Shown one piece after another: positions 32,049 to 43,898 of a DNA stretch of 64,000 nt. The notes under the pieces were generated by a model. That model was given only the letters and a program-made list of their open reading frames with translations. It was not told where the DNA came from and searched no databases. Source of the stretch: Euborellia annulipes (taxonomy: Eukaryota > Arthropoda > Insecta > Dermaptera > Anisolabididae); assembly GCA_023213315.1 (NCBI GenBank), contig JAKCPI010014226.1, positions 61,951 through 125,950 on the forward strand, given 5' to 3'. The translations under genes were made by a program, and so were the position numbers. Each line of letters begins with the position of its first letter. Position 1 is the stretch's first letter.

Positions 32049-32853
32049 CAGGGCCGCAGACAGACTTGACGGGCCGGGGCTACTTAATAATACGGCCCCC
32101 CCCACCCATTAAGATTTTTAGGTATGTAAAAGGCTATTGTGGCCTTCATGCCAAAAATTTTTTACACAATTTTAAAACAGTTATACATAAGCTTAGCTTA
32201 CAATATTTATTTAAATAAAAAAGTTATTTAAAAATTTTCAAAATTTCCTAAACATAGGGTTACCATAATTTATTGAGGCCAAACCCGGACAGACGACTTC
32301 CGGGGTGGTCTGAGGGTATGGAAAATTTTTTGAAAATTAGACACTGAAATCTGCGTTTTTAGCTATCCTGAGACGTGAAAAATATTACTTGCTTTGAGCT
32401 TAAGGGCCCGGGGCCCGGGCCCCCAGGAAAAAATGTGCAAAAAATGATTTTCTTTATTGAAATTTTGAGATTTGAGCTCAAAGGGCCCGGGCCCCTTCAG
32501 GAAAAAGAGAGTTTTTGAGCTTAAGGGCCCAGGCCCTTCAGGAAAAAAAGAGAGTTTTTGAGCTCAAAGGGCCCAGGCCCTTCAGGAAAAAAGCGAGTTT
32601 TGAGCTTAAAGGGCCCGGGCCCCTTCAGGAAAAAAATTCAAGAAAATGATTTTTATTGAAATTTTAAGATTTGAGCTCAAAGGGCTCCTTCAGGAAAAAA
32701 AAATTCAAGAAAATGATTTTTTTTAATTGAAATTTTAACTATCAAAATTATTTTTTTATTAGAATTTTTAGGTTGGAGCGCAAAGGGCCCGGGCCCCCTC
32801 AGAGGCCCGGGCCCCGGAGATATAGCCCCCCTGCCCCCCTGTCTGCGGCCCTG
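32049..32853. mobile_element. hAT-like element with CAGGGCCGCAGACAG ends and minisatellite core
   Basis: CAGGGCCGCAGACAG on the left, CTGTCTGCGGCCCTG on the right. The inverted arm of P6 gives the empty site, TTTGCTGCACC, and both junctions retain GCTGC. The 8-bp TSD (GCTGCACC) is damaged at the left. The interior 32395-32800 is an imperfect minisatellite of roughly 55-65 bp units with CTCAAAGGGCCCGGGCCCC and CCTTCAGGAAAAAA. Confidence 0.75.
32395..32800 (+). repeat. G+C/A-rich minisatellite
   Basis: About six degenerate units, each GAGCTYAAAGGGCCCRGGCC followed by CCTTCAGGAAAAAA. The GGGCCCGGGCCC cores are self-complementary. Confidence 0.75.
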
Positions 32854-32899
32854 GCTGCACCAGTACTTGCTCTCTTCCATTCCATTACATCAACAGCAA

Positions 32900-33015
32900 C
32901 TTAAATAAATATAAATAAAGCGACAGCAGCGCACTCTCGTAGCGTAGTAAAGAAACCTGGTTGGAGTCGCCGGTGACGTCACGGCTTGTAACGCGACATT
33001 CTGATAGATGGGCAA
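32900..33015. promoter_or_regulatory. Candidate CRE-containing segment
   Basis: TGACGTCA, the palindromic CREB/ATF site, lies at 32974-32981 in a short G+C-rich patch (GGAGTCGCCGG, CACGGCTTGTAACGCG). The match alone is weak evidence. Confidence 0.2.
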
Positions 33016-34238
33016 AAAAATTTGAGGCTATGTAATAAAATTTTCACTTTAAAAACAAAAATAATTTTTTATTTATCCAGCCTACGTCTCCTAGTTTTGG
33101 ACTATATTTGAGTTGGGACAGTTTCACAAAGTAGCCTACTAATGGATCAAAACAAGGACCTGAACGTTAACCATGGGCTGAATAAATTGCAAAACCTATT
33201 TTTTTTTTACTAATATATTGGTAGATCTATAAGAAATGTTTTAAAAACTACAAGCTTAATTAATATTTATTAACTCAAATATCTGAAAAATATCGTCTCG
33301 ACCGGGATTGTTTTTTCTTCATTTGAATATCCCTACTCAGCCATACGCCCTCTGGGTATAAAATTCATTCTCGGAATTAATTTTTTTTTTTGATTCATAG
33401 AACGGAAAGTGAGACCTCTTTTGGTGCTAGGCCACAGAGCTAGATAATTATTGAACCAATACAAGTTGAAATGATAAAGAAGTTTATTATGAAAATTAAG
33501 AGAAAAATAGAGATAAGGAGCCTAAATGATTTTGTCCCCACATAATGCAATTTGCGTTCTTCTCTAAACATCGTTTTTGTTTGTTGTTGTACGTATTTAG
33601 AGGTCTTGATGGGAAGCTCAAAGATAAAAGTTGATGCCGCAGCAGCATTTAATAAAAAGCCCTGAGCAATTTAGGTAATTGTGCGAGCTGATTTATCGCA
33701 CTTTGGACGCCGCATTCGTTTCCATAAATTAACCTTGCAGTTGTGTTTTTATTTTCATTTTAGTCTTCTTTCATCTCCCTTTCTTTCTCATCTTTTTTTT
33801 TTTATTTAATCGCTTTGAATTATAAAAATTGAGCGCAATTATAGTCGTCATCATTCAAGACAATTACCACCATTTTTTTTTCTTTTCCTTTTTGTTCCGG
33901 TTCGATTATTCGATATCTTTCAATAATATTTTAATAGGTTGAAAAAACAGAGTGGGGGTTTTGAATGGCAATTAAAACGATTCGGGAAATGATTTCAATA
34001 TAATTGAATTGAAAATAATCACATGAGGGTTGATATTTACATTATAAAAAAAAAAAAAAATATGCATGTTATTTCAAAAAAATCAATTTGGAAAATATAT
34101 GTTAATAAAAAATAAAGGATGGGGGGGGGGGGGAAGGTTATGAAATATGTCACGTAATTATTTTTTTTAGCTTTTAGATTCATTTATAATTTTTTTTTTT
34201 TTTTTATTAATTGAACTAATTCAATTTTGATTTATTGC
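33016..34238. other. AT-rich DNA without recognised features
   Basis: Poly-T, poly-A and a G run at 34122-34132. No gene or repeat recognised. Confidence 0.5.
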
Positions 34239-34545
34239 TTTTTACTTTCTCTTACCCTATATATGAAATATATGAAAGAGAGAAAGTATTGAGATCACGT
34301 CAAAAATTCGATGTTGAGATTTTGATGGATGTTTTGAGGTCCCCTGAGTCCAAAAAAGAGGGTCCCGCAAATTGTGTGTGTCTGTGTGGACATTTTTGAC
34401 CATGAAGGAAATGAGCTAGGAGGTTGAAATTTTATATATAAGTTAGGCACTCCCCGAACTCGGGAAAATAAGCTTTTAAACAAAATCGGCCAAAAAGTAC
34501 TAGTACTTTACTGATGTACTTTTTCCGTTTTTTTTTTCGTTTTTC
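34239..34545 (-). repeat. Family A terminal part
   Basis: Begins with TTTACTTTCTCTTACCC and the AT-looped hairpin, runs to AGTACTAGTACTTTACTGATG, and stops there. Confidence 0.8.
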
Positions 34546-34689
34546 ACGAGCACACCAAGTGAGCAAAACGTTTTGCTCGATGCCAACGCACGAAACATTT
34601 ACGCTGAATAGAATCTAACAAAAAACCGACTTTAAATAAATTAACTAATTAACGATCTACTTAGAATCGGTTGCTTCACTTTTAATTAA

Positions 34690-34790
34690 CTAGGTATCAG
34701 GTTCGATCTATGGTTCAGAGGTAGATTATTAGGTTCCGGGGCCATTGTCAGGGGTTCGCATCCCACAAGGCTTATTTTTATTTTTAATAA
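34690..34790 (+). repeat. tRNA-like SINE head candidate
   Basis: TGGTTCAGAGGTAGATTATTAG is split here as A-box-like TGGTTCAGAGGTAG. A B-box-like GGGGTTCGCATCCC follows at the right spacing. No full cloverleaf and no second copy seen. Confidence 0.3.
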
Positions 34791-34967
34791 TTTTTATAAA
34801 TGATGCCTTTATTAAGTTACTAACCTCACAAAACTTTTTATAATTCGTGTTCTTGTTTACTATATCGAAATTTGATATCTGTTGGATAAGTTTGTCTAGA
34901 AGTGAAGCAACAGGCCCTTGGAGGCCTAAGTCCTCAGTGGCTTGATTGACAAGCAATGATACAATCC

Positions 34968-36590
34968 TTTTTCTTTCTCTTACCTATGTATATATGTAAT
35001 ATATATATAGAGAGAAAGTTTGGATTATGTCAAAAATTCGATGTCGAGATTTTGATGGATCTTCCGTTTTGAGATCCCCTGAATCAAAAAAGTGGTTTTT
35101 GCGACATGGTCTGTCGTGTGTGTGTGTGTGTCTGTGAACAAAATATCTCAAGAACGAAAAGAGCTAGGAAGTTGAAATTTTATATTTAAGTTAGGCACCC
35201 CCATGGGACGTGACACGAAGCTTTTGAACAAAATCGTCAAAAAGTACTAGTACTTTACTGATTCACTTTTTCAGTTTTTTTCGATTTTCTAAAAATTTGC
35301 TCCAACGATTTTTTTTAAATTCATATATCAACTATTTTTTAGTTGCTCTTTAAAATGTCCCAGCTAGCAGAGACCCGTCAAAATGACGTCGGAAACTGGT
35401 CAGAGATGACCAGAAATGACGTTATGTTTGACGACAAAATGACCTAAAAATCACGGACTAATGTCACAGACCGATGACGACATTTTGAAACGTCAAAAAA
35501 ACGTGATTCCGGGACTTTTTTTGACCAATTTTTTGACGTCAAAATGACCTAAAAATCACGGACTAATGTCACAGACCGATGAGACATTTTGAAATCAAAA
35601 AAACGTGATTCCGTGACTTTTTTGCCTTTTTATAATCTGATGGATAAATAAAATGAGAAACAAACTCACATATAAAATTAAATTGTATTAATAATATAAT
35701 TATAAAACAATTATTTTAGAAATAACAGTTAAATACATTTCTTCTCTATCCATATAAATGACAAAAATAGGAAAGTTGAAATTTAATATATATATGACTA
35801 ATTATAAAATAATAATTGAGAGATTTAATTATTCAATTTTTAATTTTAATTAGTACCTATATCGATATTTTATTTTAATACTTTTGTAAAAAGGATTTTC
35901 TATACACTATTATATAAAAGACAATGTTACAGACTATAGCCATTACAGGATCATCATTATTTATAAATTCAACAGAATAAAAGACATGACTTCATTAACT
36001 GCCACCATAGAAAATAGACTGTCACTAACTGAACCGGTACGATCCTTTGTGTGTGCTAACAGTTGCGCATGCGCGAAATGCATGTGCATGCGCGAAATGT
36101 GTGCGCATGCGTATTAAAATAAAAATATGGAGGTAAGAGAAAGTAATAATATGTGTCGTGATCGGTACCTGATCGGTACGTCTTTATAATGTGATATTTT
36201 GCACGTTTTAAAGACGTTACAAAAAAGACGTTTTATTTTAGGTTTTAATTAGTCATTTGACGTCTTTTGACCAGTTATGACCAATTTCGGACGTCATTTT
36301 GACGAGGTTCTGCTAGCTGGGGTATATTCTCATTTTGTGATTGAAATCTTCTGAAGACCACTTTACTCTTGTACTCCATAGAAAAGATAGGAGAAATGGT
36401 TGCCAAGGTATCAAAATATAAACATTTTGCCATACTTATAAATTTTACATCTTGAATTCAATTGTACCCTACTGTCGGAAACTAAATACATGTCGACCCA
36501 AAAAATCTGGTGTGACAAGCACAGTACACAACTTTCGATTACCGAAGGTAAGAGAAAGTTGTGTGCTGTGCGCCAGTCACCAGATTTTTT
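34968..36590 (-). repeat. Family A full copy interrupted by a MITE
   Basis: Both terminal hairpins are present (34968-35025 and about 36500-36590). Removing the MITE at 35359-36321 leaves about 660 bp, close to the uninterrupted lengths at 52572 and 56395. Confidence 0.85.
35359..36321. mobile_element. MITE with CCCAGCTAGCAGA ends and GTCAAAATGAC words
   Basis: CCCAGCTAGCAGAGACCCGTC at the left is split here as the terminus CCCAGCTAGCAG. The right end is CTGCTAGCTGGG. The left part carries a roughly 107-bp tandem duplication (about 35430-35625) and repeats TGACGTCAAAATGACC. The right part carries GTCATTTTGAC. An NRF1-like GCGCATGCGC lies at 36065-36074. At most 2 bp of target is duplicated. 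Confidence 0.7.
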
Positions 36591-37317
36591 ACAAAATAAA
36601 ATTAATATAAAATTCCAAAGAAAGGAAGTCTTTTAAAGAATTTATTTTTATTAAAGTAATATCTCAGGAAAAGTCAATTTGTTAAATTATAATAATAATA
36701 GAGGACGCTGTTGATCCTTATCTATCCGCTTTTTGAAATTGAACTCCCACCCAAAGGGACAAAAGACCATGGGCTTTATTTTTCAATAAAAAAAGGCTAT
36801 TTTAAAGAAGTAAAAGTAGCCAGACGTAAAAGATAACAGAGAATAAGATCTGTTCGTCTTATCTCTTGAAAGAGAATATAAAAATATTGCCAATATATTC
36901 AAAAAAAATATGTATATTTTTTTTTTATTAATCTTCTTCTTCCAATAACGATATTTAATTCAAAAGATTTGATTCTCTTTTATGAAATAAAAATAAATAA
37001 ATATCTTATGGGCTTGTAGAGAAGGCATTTGTTAAATAAGAAAGGAAGAGAGGAATAAGAAGAGAAAAAAATAATGTTTCTTCTTCTTTTGGTTTCTTGG
37101 TCCTGGATTAATTATCCAGTCCCCAGAATCAGATTAGGGCTTTTTTTTAGTATTATAAAATAAAAGACATTCTATATGAAATTTCTTGAGATAAAAAAAT
37201 CTTCTAATTTGACTATTGTCCAAATTCGTATATAAAATTTCATACTTTGTTGAAAGAGAGAAAATAAAAAATAGGCAACGAGGTTGTAAAACTAGCTTGC
37301 TATTATATTCAATCCCC
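36591..37317. other. AT-rich DNA without recognised features
   Basis: Nothing supported. Confidence 0.5.
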
Positions 37318-37446
37318 CCCCTCAACCCTCCGGTTCGCATCCCGTCCCAGACGAAAAGTTTACTTCAATTGAATTGGATAGCAATAAATTGAAATAAATA
37401 GGGACTGGGTCTAAATGGCTTCAGATGCCGAAAAAAACAAACAAAT
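37318..37446 (+). repeat. SINE2 fragment
   Basis: CCGGTTCGCATCCCGTCCCA (B-box side), TTCAATTGAATTGGATAGC, and GGGTCTAAATGGCTTCAGATG match the SINE at 40846. The head is truncated. Confidence 0.55.
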
Positions 37447-37469
37447 TTAAACATCCCCTCCCCCCCTCC

Positions 37470-37665
37470 CGTGGCCGAGAGAGGTATTAATGATTATCAA
37501 TATTGATAACCTTAAAGCCAAAGGGCACGGGTTCAGATGAATATTTATTTAAATTATTTAAGTACCAAATGGTATAAATCAATGGGCCTGGACACCCTCA
37601 TATAGTATTTAAATAAGGTGTGTATCGTTACAAGTCCATATTGCATAAGATGCGTTTTGGTTGCA
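37470..37665 (+). repeat. Old SINE1-related copy
   Basis: GTGGCCGAGAGAGGTATTAA, GGGCACGGGTTCAGATGAAT, TTAAGTACCAAATGGTATAA and GGGCCTGGAC correspond in order to head, B-box, body and GCCTGGACC of SINE1. Confidence 0.5.
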
Positions 37666-38596
37666 TATCCTGCCGGAGTCATTTTTTTTTTTTAATTGGA
37701 AACGGCTTCCATATGAGTTAATGTCTTGTTTACATTCCATTATCGAATGCTAAATTAATAGGACTTGTGCCTCTAAGCGAGTCGTTAATAAATTTATTGT
37801 GATTTATAACGTATAGTCAATAAAGGTACCTAAGGACTTATTTAATAATAAATATTCCGTAAGGAATCGCTTTTTTTATGTTGAAGAGCGAATATTTGAA
37901 CGAGTTAAAAAGAGAGAATCTGCTTTTTAATACTGACAAGAGATCAATTCATATGTGCATCAATTGTTCGAGATCTCCATTATTAAATTCATTCGTGCTC
38001 CTCTTTTAACCGAAGTACTTTTTTTTTCAAAGAAAGGATATTGGATGAGTAGAGAAAGGGCGGAGAGATAAAAGTGAAGTGATCCTTTGTACTAATTTCG
38101 AGTATTGGTCAACTAAGCGCCAGTTCAAGATGGATTACCTGACACTCACACCACAGAGAGACTTTTAATTACGAGAAATCCCTATCAGGGTACAACTTGG
38201 CAAAATTAATTGCATTTTATGAATATAGGTTTTTACTCTTTAAATGTAATAAACACTACTTAATTTAAATTCTCTGCTTTTATGCTTTATATTTCTTTTG
38301 TTTGAAGAATATAAGGGTCTATTAACTCTGTGAATTTCAAAAGGGCTAAACTTCTGAGTTATTAAAAGACATGAAAATTGAATTAATATATTTAGAGAAA
38401 TGGAAATATTTATTTTAAAGCTTTCTATCAAATGGATTTATAATTAATACATGTGATTATTTATTAATATGAAACTCTGGCAATTCTAATCTCAATGTTA
38501 ATAAAATTTATATGAGTTTAATTTTGTATTCTATGAGATCTTAGTTAAATAGGAGGAATTATCATTCGAGATGTTTTTATTATTAATTAATTAATT
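37666..38596. other. AT-rich DNA without recognised features
   Basis: Nothing supported. Confidence 0.5.
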
Positions 38597-39082
38597 TATT
38601 TGAAATTCCTATCGGAGCACCCAAGGCGCTTATGTGCACGAACGCACACACCTCAAGCCCAACCGGCCTCTGGCCGTAGCCATCTACCGGCACCCCGTGA
38701 AGTTACATCATTTCCCATCTCTAACTCCTCTTCCTGTGTTAATTTCTTGCTAGTGAAGTGATCCTTCTTTCTGTTTCCATCCGTGTCCTTTTATCCAATC
38801 TCTTCTATGCTAGGGAGGATGTCCTAGTTTGAGGAGGGACTCCCTTTCGGTACTCCTTTCGAAGAATTGTATCATCGAGAGGGTATCTTCTTTACATCCC
38901 TTCCACAGGACGGGATGTCGCAGCAACTCCCTCTCCTCGTAGAGTTGCCTGGGAACTATTGTGGTGAGATCCAAAATTCCAATCCAGTCCTTGCATGAGG
39001 ATTTGTCTACATTAAATAAATATTTTTATTTAATGAAAAAATTCCGCTAGCACAGGATTTGCCGCTACACCAGCGAGTCTCC
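38597..39082 (-). mobile_element. SINE3 copy
   Basis: Minus-strand SINE3 with GAAATTCCTATCGG at the 3' side and a complete body. Near 39060 is the tRNA-like head (CGCTACACCAGCGAG). The (AAT)n tail is replaced by TTAATTAATTAATTTA. Confidence 0.7.
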
Positions 39083-40274
39083 TTTCGTATTAATAATTTG
39101 AATGAATATTATTTACTGTTCGGACAACGAAGAAAGGTTATAGAACAAAATCCAAAAATAGTCAGGAAAGTAATCATAAAGGCAAGAGGAAAAGATGAAT
39201 TTCAAATAAGATATTCCACAAATATTAATATAAGGATGTCAGAAAAACAGGATAGCCTCAGCGGCGTAACTAGCCTTTGAGGGCGGGGGGGGGGGGCGAA
39301 GCTCAACTGGGGCGCCATTTTTTGTTCGAGCTTTTTTTTAGTAGGTTATACGCACAGAGTATATATATAAACAGAGAGCGTACTCAATGTTAATTTCTGG
39401 TTTTTGTCCGCCATTAGGGTAACCCAATCAGAACGCAGGGAATTTGCGCAAAATTCAAACCAAATTTTAGCCGCTAAATTTAAAATTATGTATTTCGTGT
39501 AAATATATATGAATATTATTTTACTGTTAATAAGTAATTTTTTTTTTTTTAATATGAAGAAAGAATATGGATATTTTTTATAACATAAACATCAGATATT
39601 TTGGATAGATAAACTATTTATTTAAAAAAATACAGATAAATATATTTTATACCTTTTGGGGTACATAATACAAAAAAGAAATAAAAAAATTTATAATATG
39701 TAAAAATGAATAAAAATACACAATAGATAAATATATAAAGTTAAATTGTCATTTGTTATAGATTTGTGACGATCTGAAAAAGAATCAAAATTAGTAACGT
39801 AAGTTATTGGTAAATTAGGCGAGTTGTCCGGTTGATAGTTTTGTCGACGAATAACATCTGAATCCTCTGAAAAAGAAAAATCTTCTAAGGAATTTGATGC
39901 ATTATGAATGATCTTTCTCCATTTCTATAATAAAGAATATTGAAGAATATTTGGTGTTCTCAAACTATTGTCAAAAATATTGACAATTGTTTGATTTTCA
40001 CTAATATTTATCATAGTTTTACTAGAAAAATTACTTATCTTATTTGATGTTTTCCATTTGTTATGATCTTTAGGGAATCAATTCCATTAGTTTGTCATAA
40101 TTATTGCAATTTTTTGCTAAACATTTTCTTTTTCCTAAAAATATAAATGGAAATGTAGTTAATAAAAATATAAGTATAATAAAAACATTTTTAGGTATAT
40201 AATGAAATCCAATACTTATCTCTTAAATGACAATTTTAACGTATTTGACAATATTTGAATATCTTCTTCTTCTA
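39083..40274. other. AT-rich DNA, one unpaired hAT-like terminus
   Basis: CAGCGGCGTAACTAGCC at 39258-39274, followed by a G run, looks like a left terminus of the GGCGTARCYAGG class. I found no matching right end. The rest is AT-rich. Confidence 0.4.
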
Positions 40275-40451
40275 TCTTTATATATATAATTCTTCTGTAC
40301 GTGTGTATGTGACTGAACTCCTCCTAAACGACTGAACCGATTATGATGAAATTTTCTGTGTATGTTTGTGAGAGTCCCGGACAGGTTTTGTTTCACAAAT
40401 AACAATAAGTTAATGAGTAATTAACCGTTAAAATAAAAAAAAAATAAAAAT

Positions 40452-40503
40452 TAGGAGAAATGGTTGCCATGGTAACAAAATATAAATATTTTCCCATGTT
40501 TAC
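40452..40503 (-). repeat. Family A fragment inside the Helitron
   Basis: AGGAGAAATGGTTGCCATGG followed by TAACAAAATATAAATATTTT and CCCAT is identical in layout to the family A body. No hairpin is present on either side. Confidence 0.65.
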
Positions 40504-40845
40504 GATTTTTTATTTATTTACATTTTGAATTCTAAAATATCGGCGTAAATTTTTTGTCTGTGTACCGGGAGAGTCCCGGAAAGGATATGATTCACAAAAA
40601 ATCTTAAGTTCATGAATAACTTAATTAACCGTTAAAATAATCTCTATATATAAAAATGAAAAGGGAAGGCGAGCAAGGGAGTCAGGGGCGCAGCCCCTGG
40701 CTAGGCGGAAACACAGATCATACAATCAAGATGGGACAGCTCCAGGTTAAAAATTGTTTATAAGTTTAGCGCCCTCTATACGCGTATCGACCTATTATTT
40801 TGCGCGGGAGACCCGTGGCTCAGAGAGAAGACATTAGCTTCACGT

Positions 40846-40987
40846 GCCTAAGGTCCCGCGTTCGCGTCCCGTCCTAAGCGAGAAAAATTTATTTAATTTG
40901 AATTGGCTACTAATCATTTGAACTTAATAGGGAAGGGGTCTAAATGGCCTTAGATGCCGAAAAAGACCTTAAATAAAAAAAAAAAAA
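40846..40987 (+). mobile_element. SINE2 copy
   Basis: tRNA-like head: GGGAGACCCGTGGCTCAGAG, with A-box-like GTGGCTCAGAG and B-box-like GCGTTCGCGTCCC. The body is TTTGAATTGGCTACTAATCA and GGGGTCTAAATGGCCTTAGA, ending in poly-A. Confidence 0.65.
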
Positions 40988-41090
40988 TTGCTCACGAAAA
41001 ATTTAATACTGGAGTGATAGTTGCACAGGAAAATCTCGTCCAATCCGTATTGAATTTTTGATATTTATTCAATATTTTCTGTATATTAAT

Positions 41091-41355
41091 CAAGGGCGGA
41101 TCCAGAGGTGTTTCTCGGGGGAGAGGGGGTAATCTGGTGCGACTAGTCGCACAGCACGCAATTTTTCTTTATTTCGGTAATTTAAAGGCGCATTCTGTAC
41201 TTGTTTGCCAGAATATAAATACAAATCAAACTTTTAAGTATTAGTTTTTAAAATTTTTCATTAAAAATAAATTTATTTTCGAAAAAAAGTATTTTTTTTT
41301 TCAAATCTCGGGGGGGGGTAATTACCGCCTTTACCCCCCCCTGTAACCGCCCTTG
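41091..41355. mobile_element. hAT-like MITE with CAAGGGCGG ends
   Basis: CAAGGGCGGATCCAG on the left, GTAACCGCCCTTG on the right. The exact 8-bp TSD ATATTAAT lies at 41083-41090 and 41356-41363. It contains a family A hairpin fragment (AATCTGGTGCGACTAGTCGC, about 41130-41165). Confidence 0.82.
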
Positions 41356-41827
41356 ATATTAATATATATGTTCATCGGTATGATAAAATAAAAAAAGATT
41401 AAAACAATTATTTGAAAATGAACAGTAAATGAAAAAAGAGAAATTAGTGTTAAAAAAATTTATTGAAAATTGTAAAAAAATTATAATTAAATTTATTTAT
41501 AAGAGCAACAAATTAAGAACTTACTTCTTTCTTTCCCATTTTTTAAACACTTAGGGCATATTAAAGGGCAATAATTGCGTTTGATTAATTGAGTAGGGCA
41601 CGTTACAATTTTATTTAATTTAAATTTATAATGTTTTTTTTTTTTATTTGTTATTAAACTCATGAAACAATGTTATTTTGTTGGCGAATGGAACGAACTC
41701 TACAGGATAAATTTTTAACTAGTCTAGTATTGCCATCTAGCCACATATCAGACAACTAAAAACTTATAAACATTCTTCCCATAGAGCTGTCCCCCCATGG
41801 GCGGAAAGCCCCGCCGAAGGCGTCTAG

Positions 41828-42860
41828 TAATATATAAATATAGAAATCACATGATCATTTTATCGGTTGACTACCCTGCTCTCTACCGGATAAAAGTGTC
41901 AAAATCTCACTGGGGTGGCAATCGTGACGTCACACAATTTCAAATTCTCCCATTGGAGTGCACCCCCCCCCCCCCCCTGGTTATACGAATCTCATTCGGC
42001 CTTTTTTTTTAGTAGCTATTCGAATCTCATTCGAGCTTTTTTGTAATTTTTCTCCGGATTTGTGATATAAAATGAATTTATTATGAAATTAAAAAAAAAA
42101 CTAAATCAGACAGCCAAAATTAAGAATTTTCCAAGAATTTGTTTCGGATTCGTGTTACATAGACGAGAATAACATTGTATATGAAGCTTCGATAAAGTCA
42201 GATTTGAAGATTAATTATATACTGTATATATAAACAAAAAAAAAAATATTTTGTAGAAGGGAAGTTCATTAGATATTTATTAATTTTTATTATCCTAATA
42301 AAATTTTGTTTATTATATCGTATTTATGCAAATAAATGGGAAAGAATTATAATTGAAATCAATCAATAGGGTAGAAGGAATGGAAATTAAAAGTGATCAA
42401 TAAAATGATTTATGATCAAGTAGATGAAATATTTCACTGTCATTAATCGAATATAAAAAAAAAAAAAAAAACAACACAAAATGCAAGTGTATTAGGAATC
42501 AGATCGAGTTTTAAATTTATTATTTTTCCGATAAAGAGATTTAGAAAATTAAATAGTGGAAATTTATACAAAACCGAATTTGTATTATAACAATATTGTA
42601 GAGCTTATAAAAAAAACATTCAATTAAAACAACAACAAAATGATATATTTATTCATTATCGTTGTTTTTTTATTAGAATTATATCCAAAATATGTTCAAA
42701 AGAGTAAAATAAAATAAATGATTTTAGATATTTCTTTTTAATATAGCCATGATAAAAAAAATAGGAAAATATTTTTTTTTTTAGGATTTAGCCTATATAT
42801 AGAAGAGAAAAAATGGACCTATATATTATTTCTTCCAATTCAAATAGGAGTACTGTAATG
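41828..42860. other. No gene recognised; CRE-type palindrome
   Basis: TGACGTCA at 41925-41932 and a C run at 41962-41977 followed by CTGGTTATACGAATCTCATTC. AT-rich afterwards. Confidence 0.4.
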
Positions 42861-42868
42861 AGTTAGAG

Positions 42869-43262
42869 CAGTGGTTCCCAACCGGTGTGCCCCGGCAGCC
42901 AAGAGTGCCGCGAGATATTAAGTAGGCGAAAAAAAAAACAAAGTTTTGCAAGAAAAAAAGGTCAAATGAATTAAAAGAGAGCGGCAAAAATTTCCCATAG
43001 AACGGAAAAAATTAAGCTTCGCTAAAAAAAGGTTAAATGTTTTTAGGGCGGCAAAAATTTCGTTTTCCTAAAAAAAAAAAAAAAGGTAAAATGTAAAATG
43101 ATTTTCATGCAAAGGAAAAAAAAAATTTTCACACGGCGGAAAAAATTCTGTGGGGGAAAAATTTACCGGAGAGCGGTTTTGCTAGCGAAAAAAAGGAAGG
43201 GTGCCCCTAGTGTGTAATGTTATTCCCAACGGTGCGTGGGATTCAAAAGGTTGGAAACACTG
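42869..43262. mobile_element. hAT-like MITE with CAGTGGTTCCCAACC ends
   Basis: CAGTGGTTCCCAACC at the left and GGTTGGAAACACTG at the right, a classic hAT terminus. TSDs AGTTAGAG (42861-42868) and AGGTAGAG (43263-43270) differ at one base. 394 bp, non-coding. Confidence 0.85.
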
Positions 43263-43574
43263 AGGTAGAGAAGTTAGTACCTGGAAGATAGGCAACCCAA
43301 ATGAACAATGCCAATTTGATAGTTTCTAGAAAGAATTTAGAAATTTCAATTTTTCCTGGAAAGAGGGAGGTGGGGGTCAAAATAAAATTATATCTCTATA
43401 TATATAGAGAAAAGAAGAAATTAGATGCTGAGTGGTAACCAACTGGATCTATCTCTGTGCCCAGGGCCTCGTTATAATTATCTCTTAAATTAAATTCGAT
43501 CAAATAGATATATGATTTTAACATGAGTAGGAGGCTGTAAGCAGCCAGCATGGAATAAAAAATACTTATATTTT

Positions 43575-43615
43575 TCTTCGACGTTTCGAGAACGCATAGT
43601 TCCATCCTCAGGACG
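43575..43615 (-). ncRNA. Small hammerhead-like motif, P7 left arm
   Basis: CTGAGGA, TG-GAAC-loop-GTTC-TC, GAAAC-GTC without stem III. Helix I is short (TC/GA). Confidence 0.5.
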
Positions 43616-43855
43616 CTAAATAGTCAATGTTGCTTAGGTGGTTCAAACAAAAATATAATATAAATTTCCATATACCATTAGATGACAATTGTTTTGTTTG
43701 TAGTAGGTGGTCCGGGAAGATCAGATTTAAAGACTCTCAGTGCTGATGTTATGGGCCCATTTAACAAAAAAAAAAAATCTAATGGTATATGCAATTTTTT
43801 ATTAAATTTTTACATGAACCGCTATGCATCAATCTAAGCAACATTGCTAATTTAT

Positions 43856-43898
43856 CGTTCTGAGGATGGGAACGATGCGTTCCCAAAACGACGAAATT
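43856..43898 (+). ncRNA. Decayed hammerhead-like motif, P7 right arm
   Basis: CTGAGGA, TGGGAAC-loop-GTTCCC, AAAAC-GAC: the GAAA box has become AAAA. Confidence 0.35.

Larger units (their letters stand above)
31680..32895. repeat. Inverted repeat with hammerhead-type motif (pair P6), split by a hAT-like element
   Basis: The left arm 31680-31820 and the right arm 31925-32048 plus 32854-32895 are inverted copies (GAGAGCAAGTAC, GTGCAGCAAATAAAGAGAGC, TTTGGATGCC). The right arm is interrupted by the 805-bp element at 32049-32853. Confidence 0.7.
40275..41827 (+). mobile_element. Helitron-like element(s)
   Basis: A|TCTTTATATATATAATTC (40275) followed by CTCCTAAACGACTGAACCGA and GATGAAATTTTCTG is a typical animal Helitron 5' region. 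A second 5'-like start, A|TCTCTATATATAAAAATG, lies at 40641. It is preceded by a partial repeat of GAGAGTCCCGGA...TTAACCGTTAAAATAA. The 3' end is CCCCGCCGAAGGCG then CTAG|T at 41824-41828. No Rep or helicase frame. Nested inside are a SINE2, a hAT-like MITE and a fragment of family A (40452-40503). Confidence 0.55.

Noticed and set aside
39258..41990. A large hAT element from the CAGCGGCGTAACTAG terminus to the C run near 41970
   Set aside because: The right side does not carry the matching inverted terminus and no 8-bp TSD was found.
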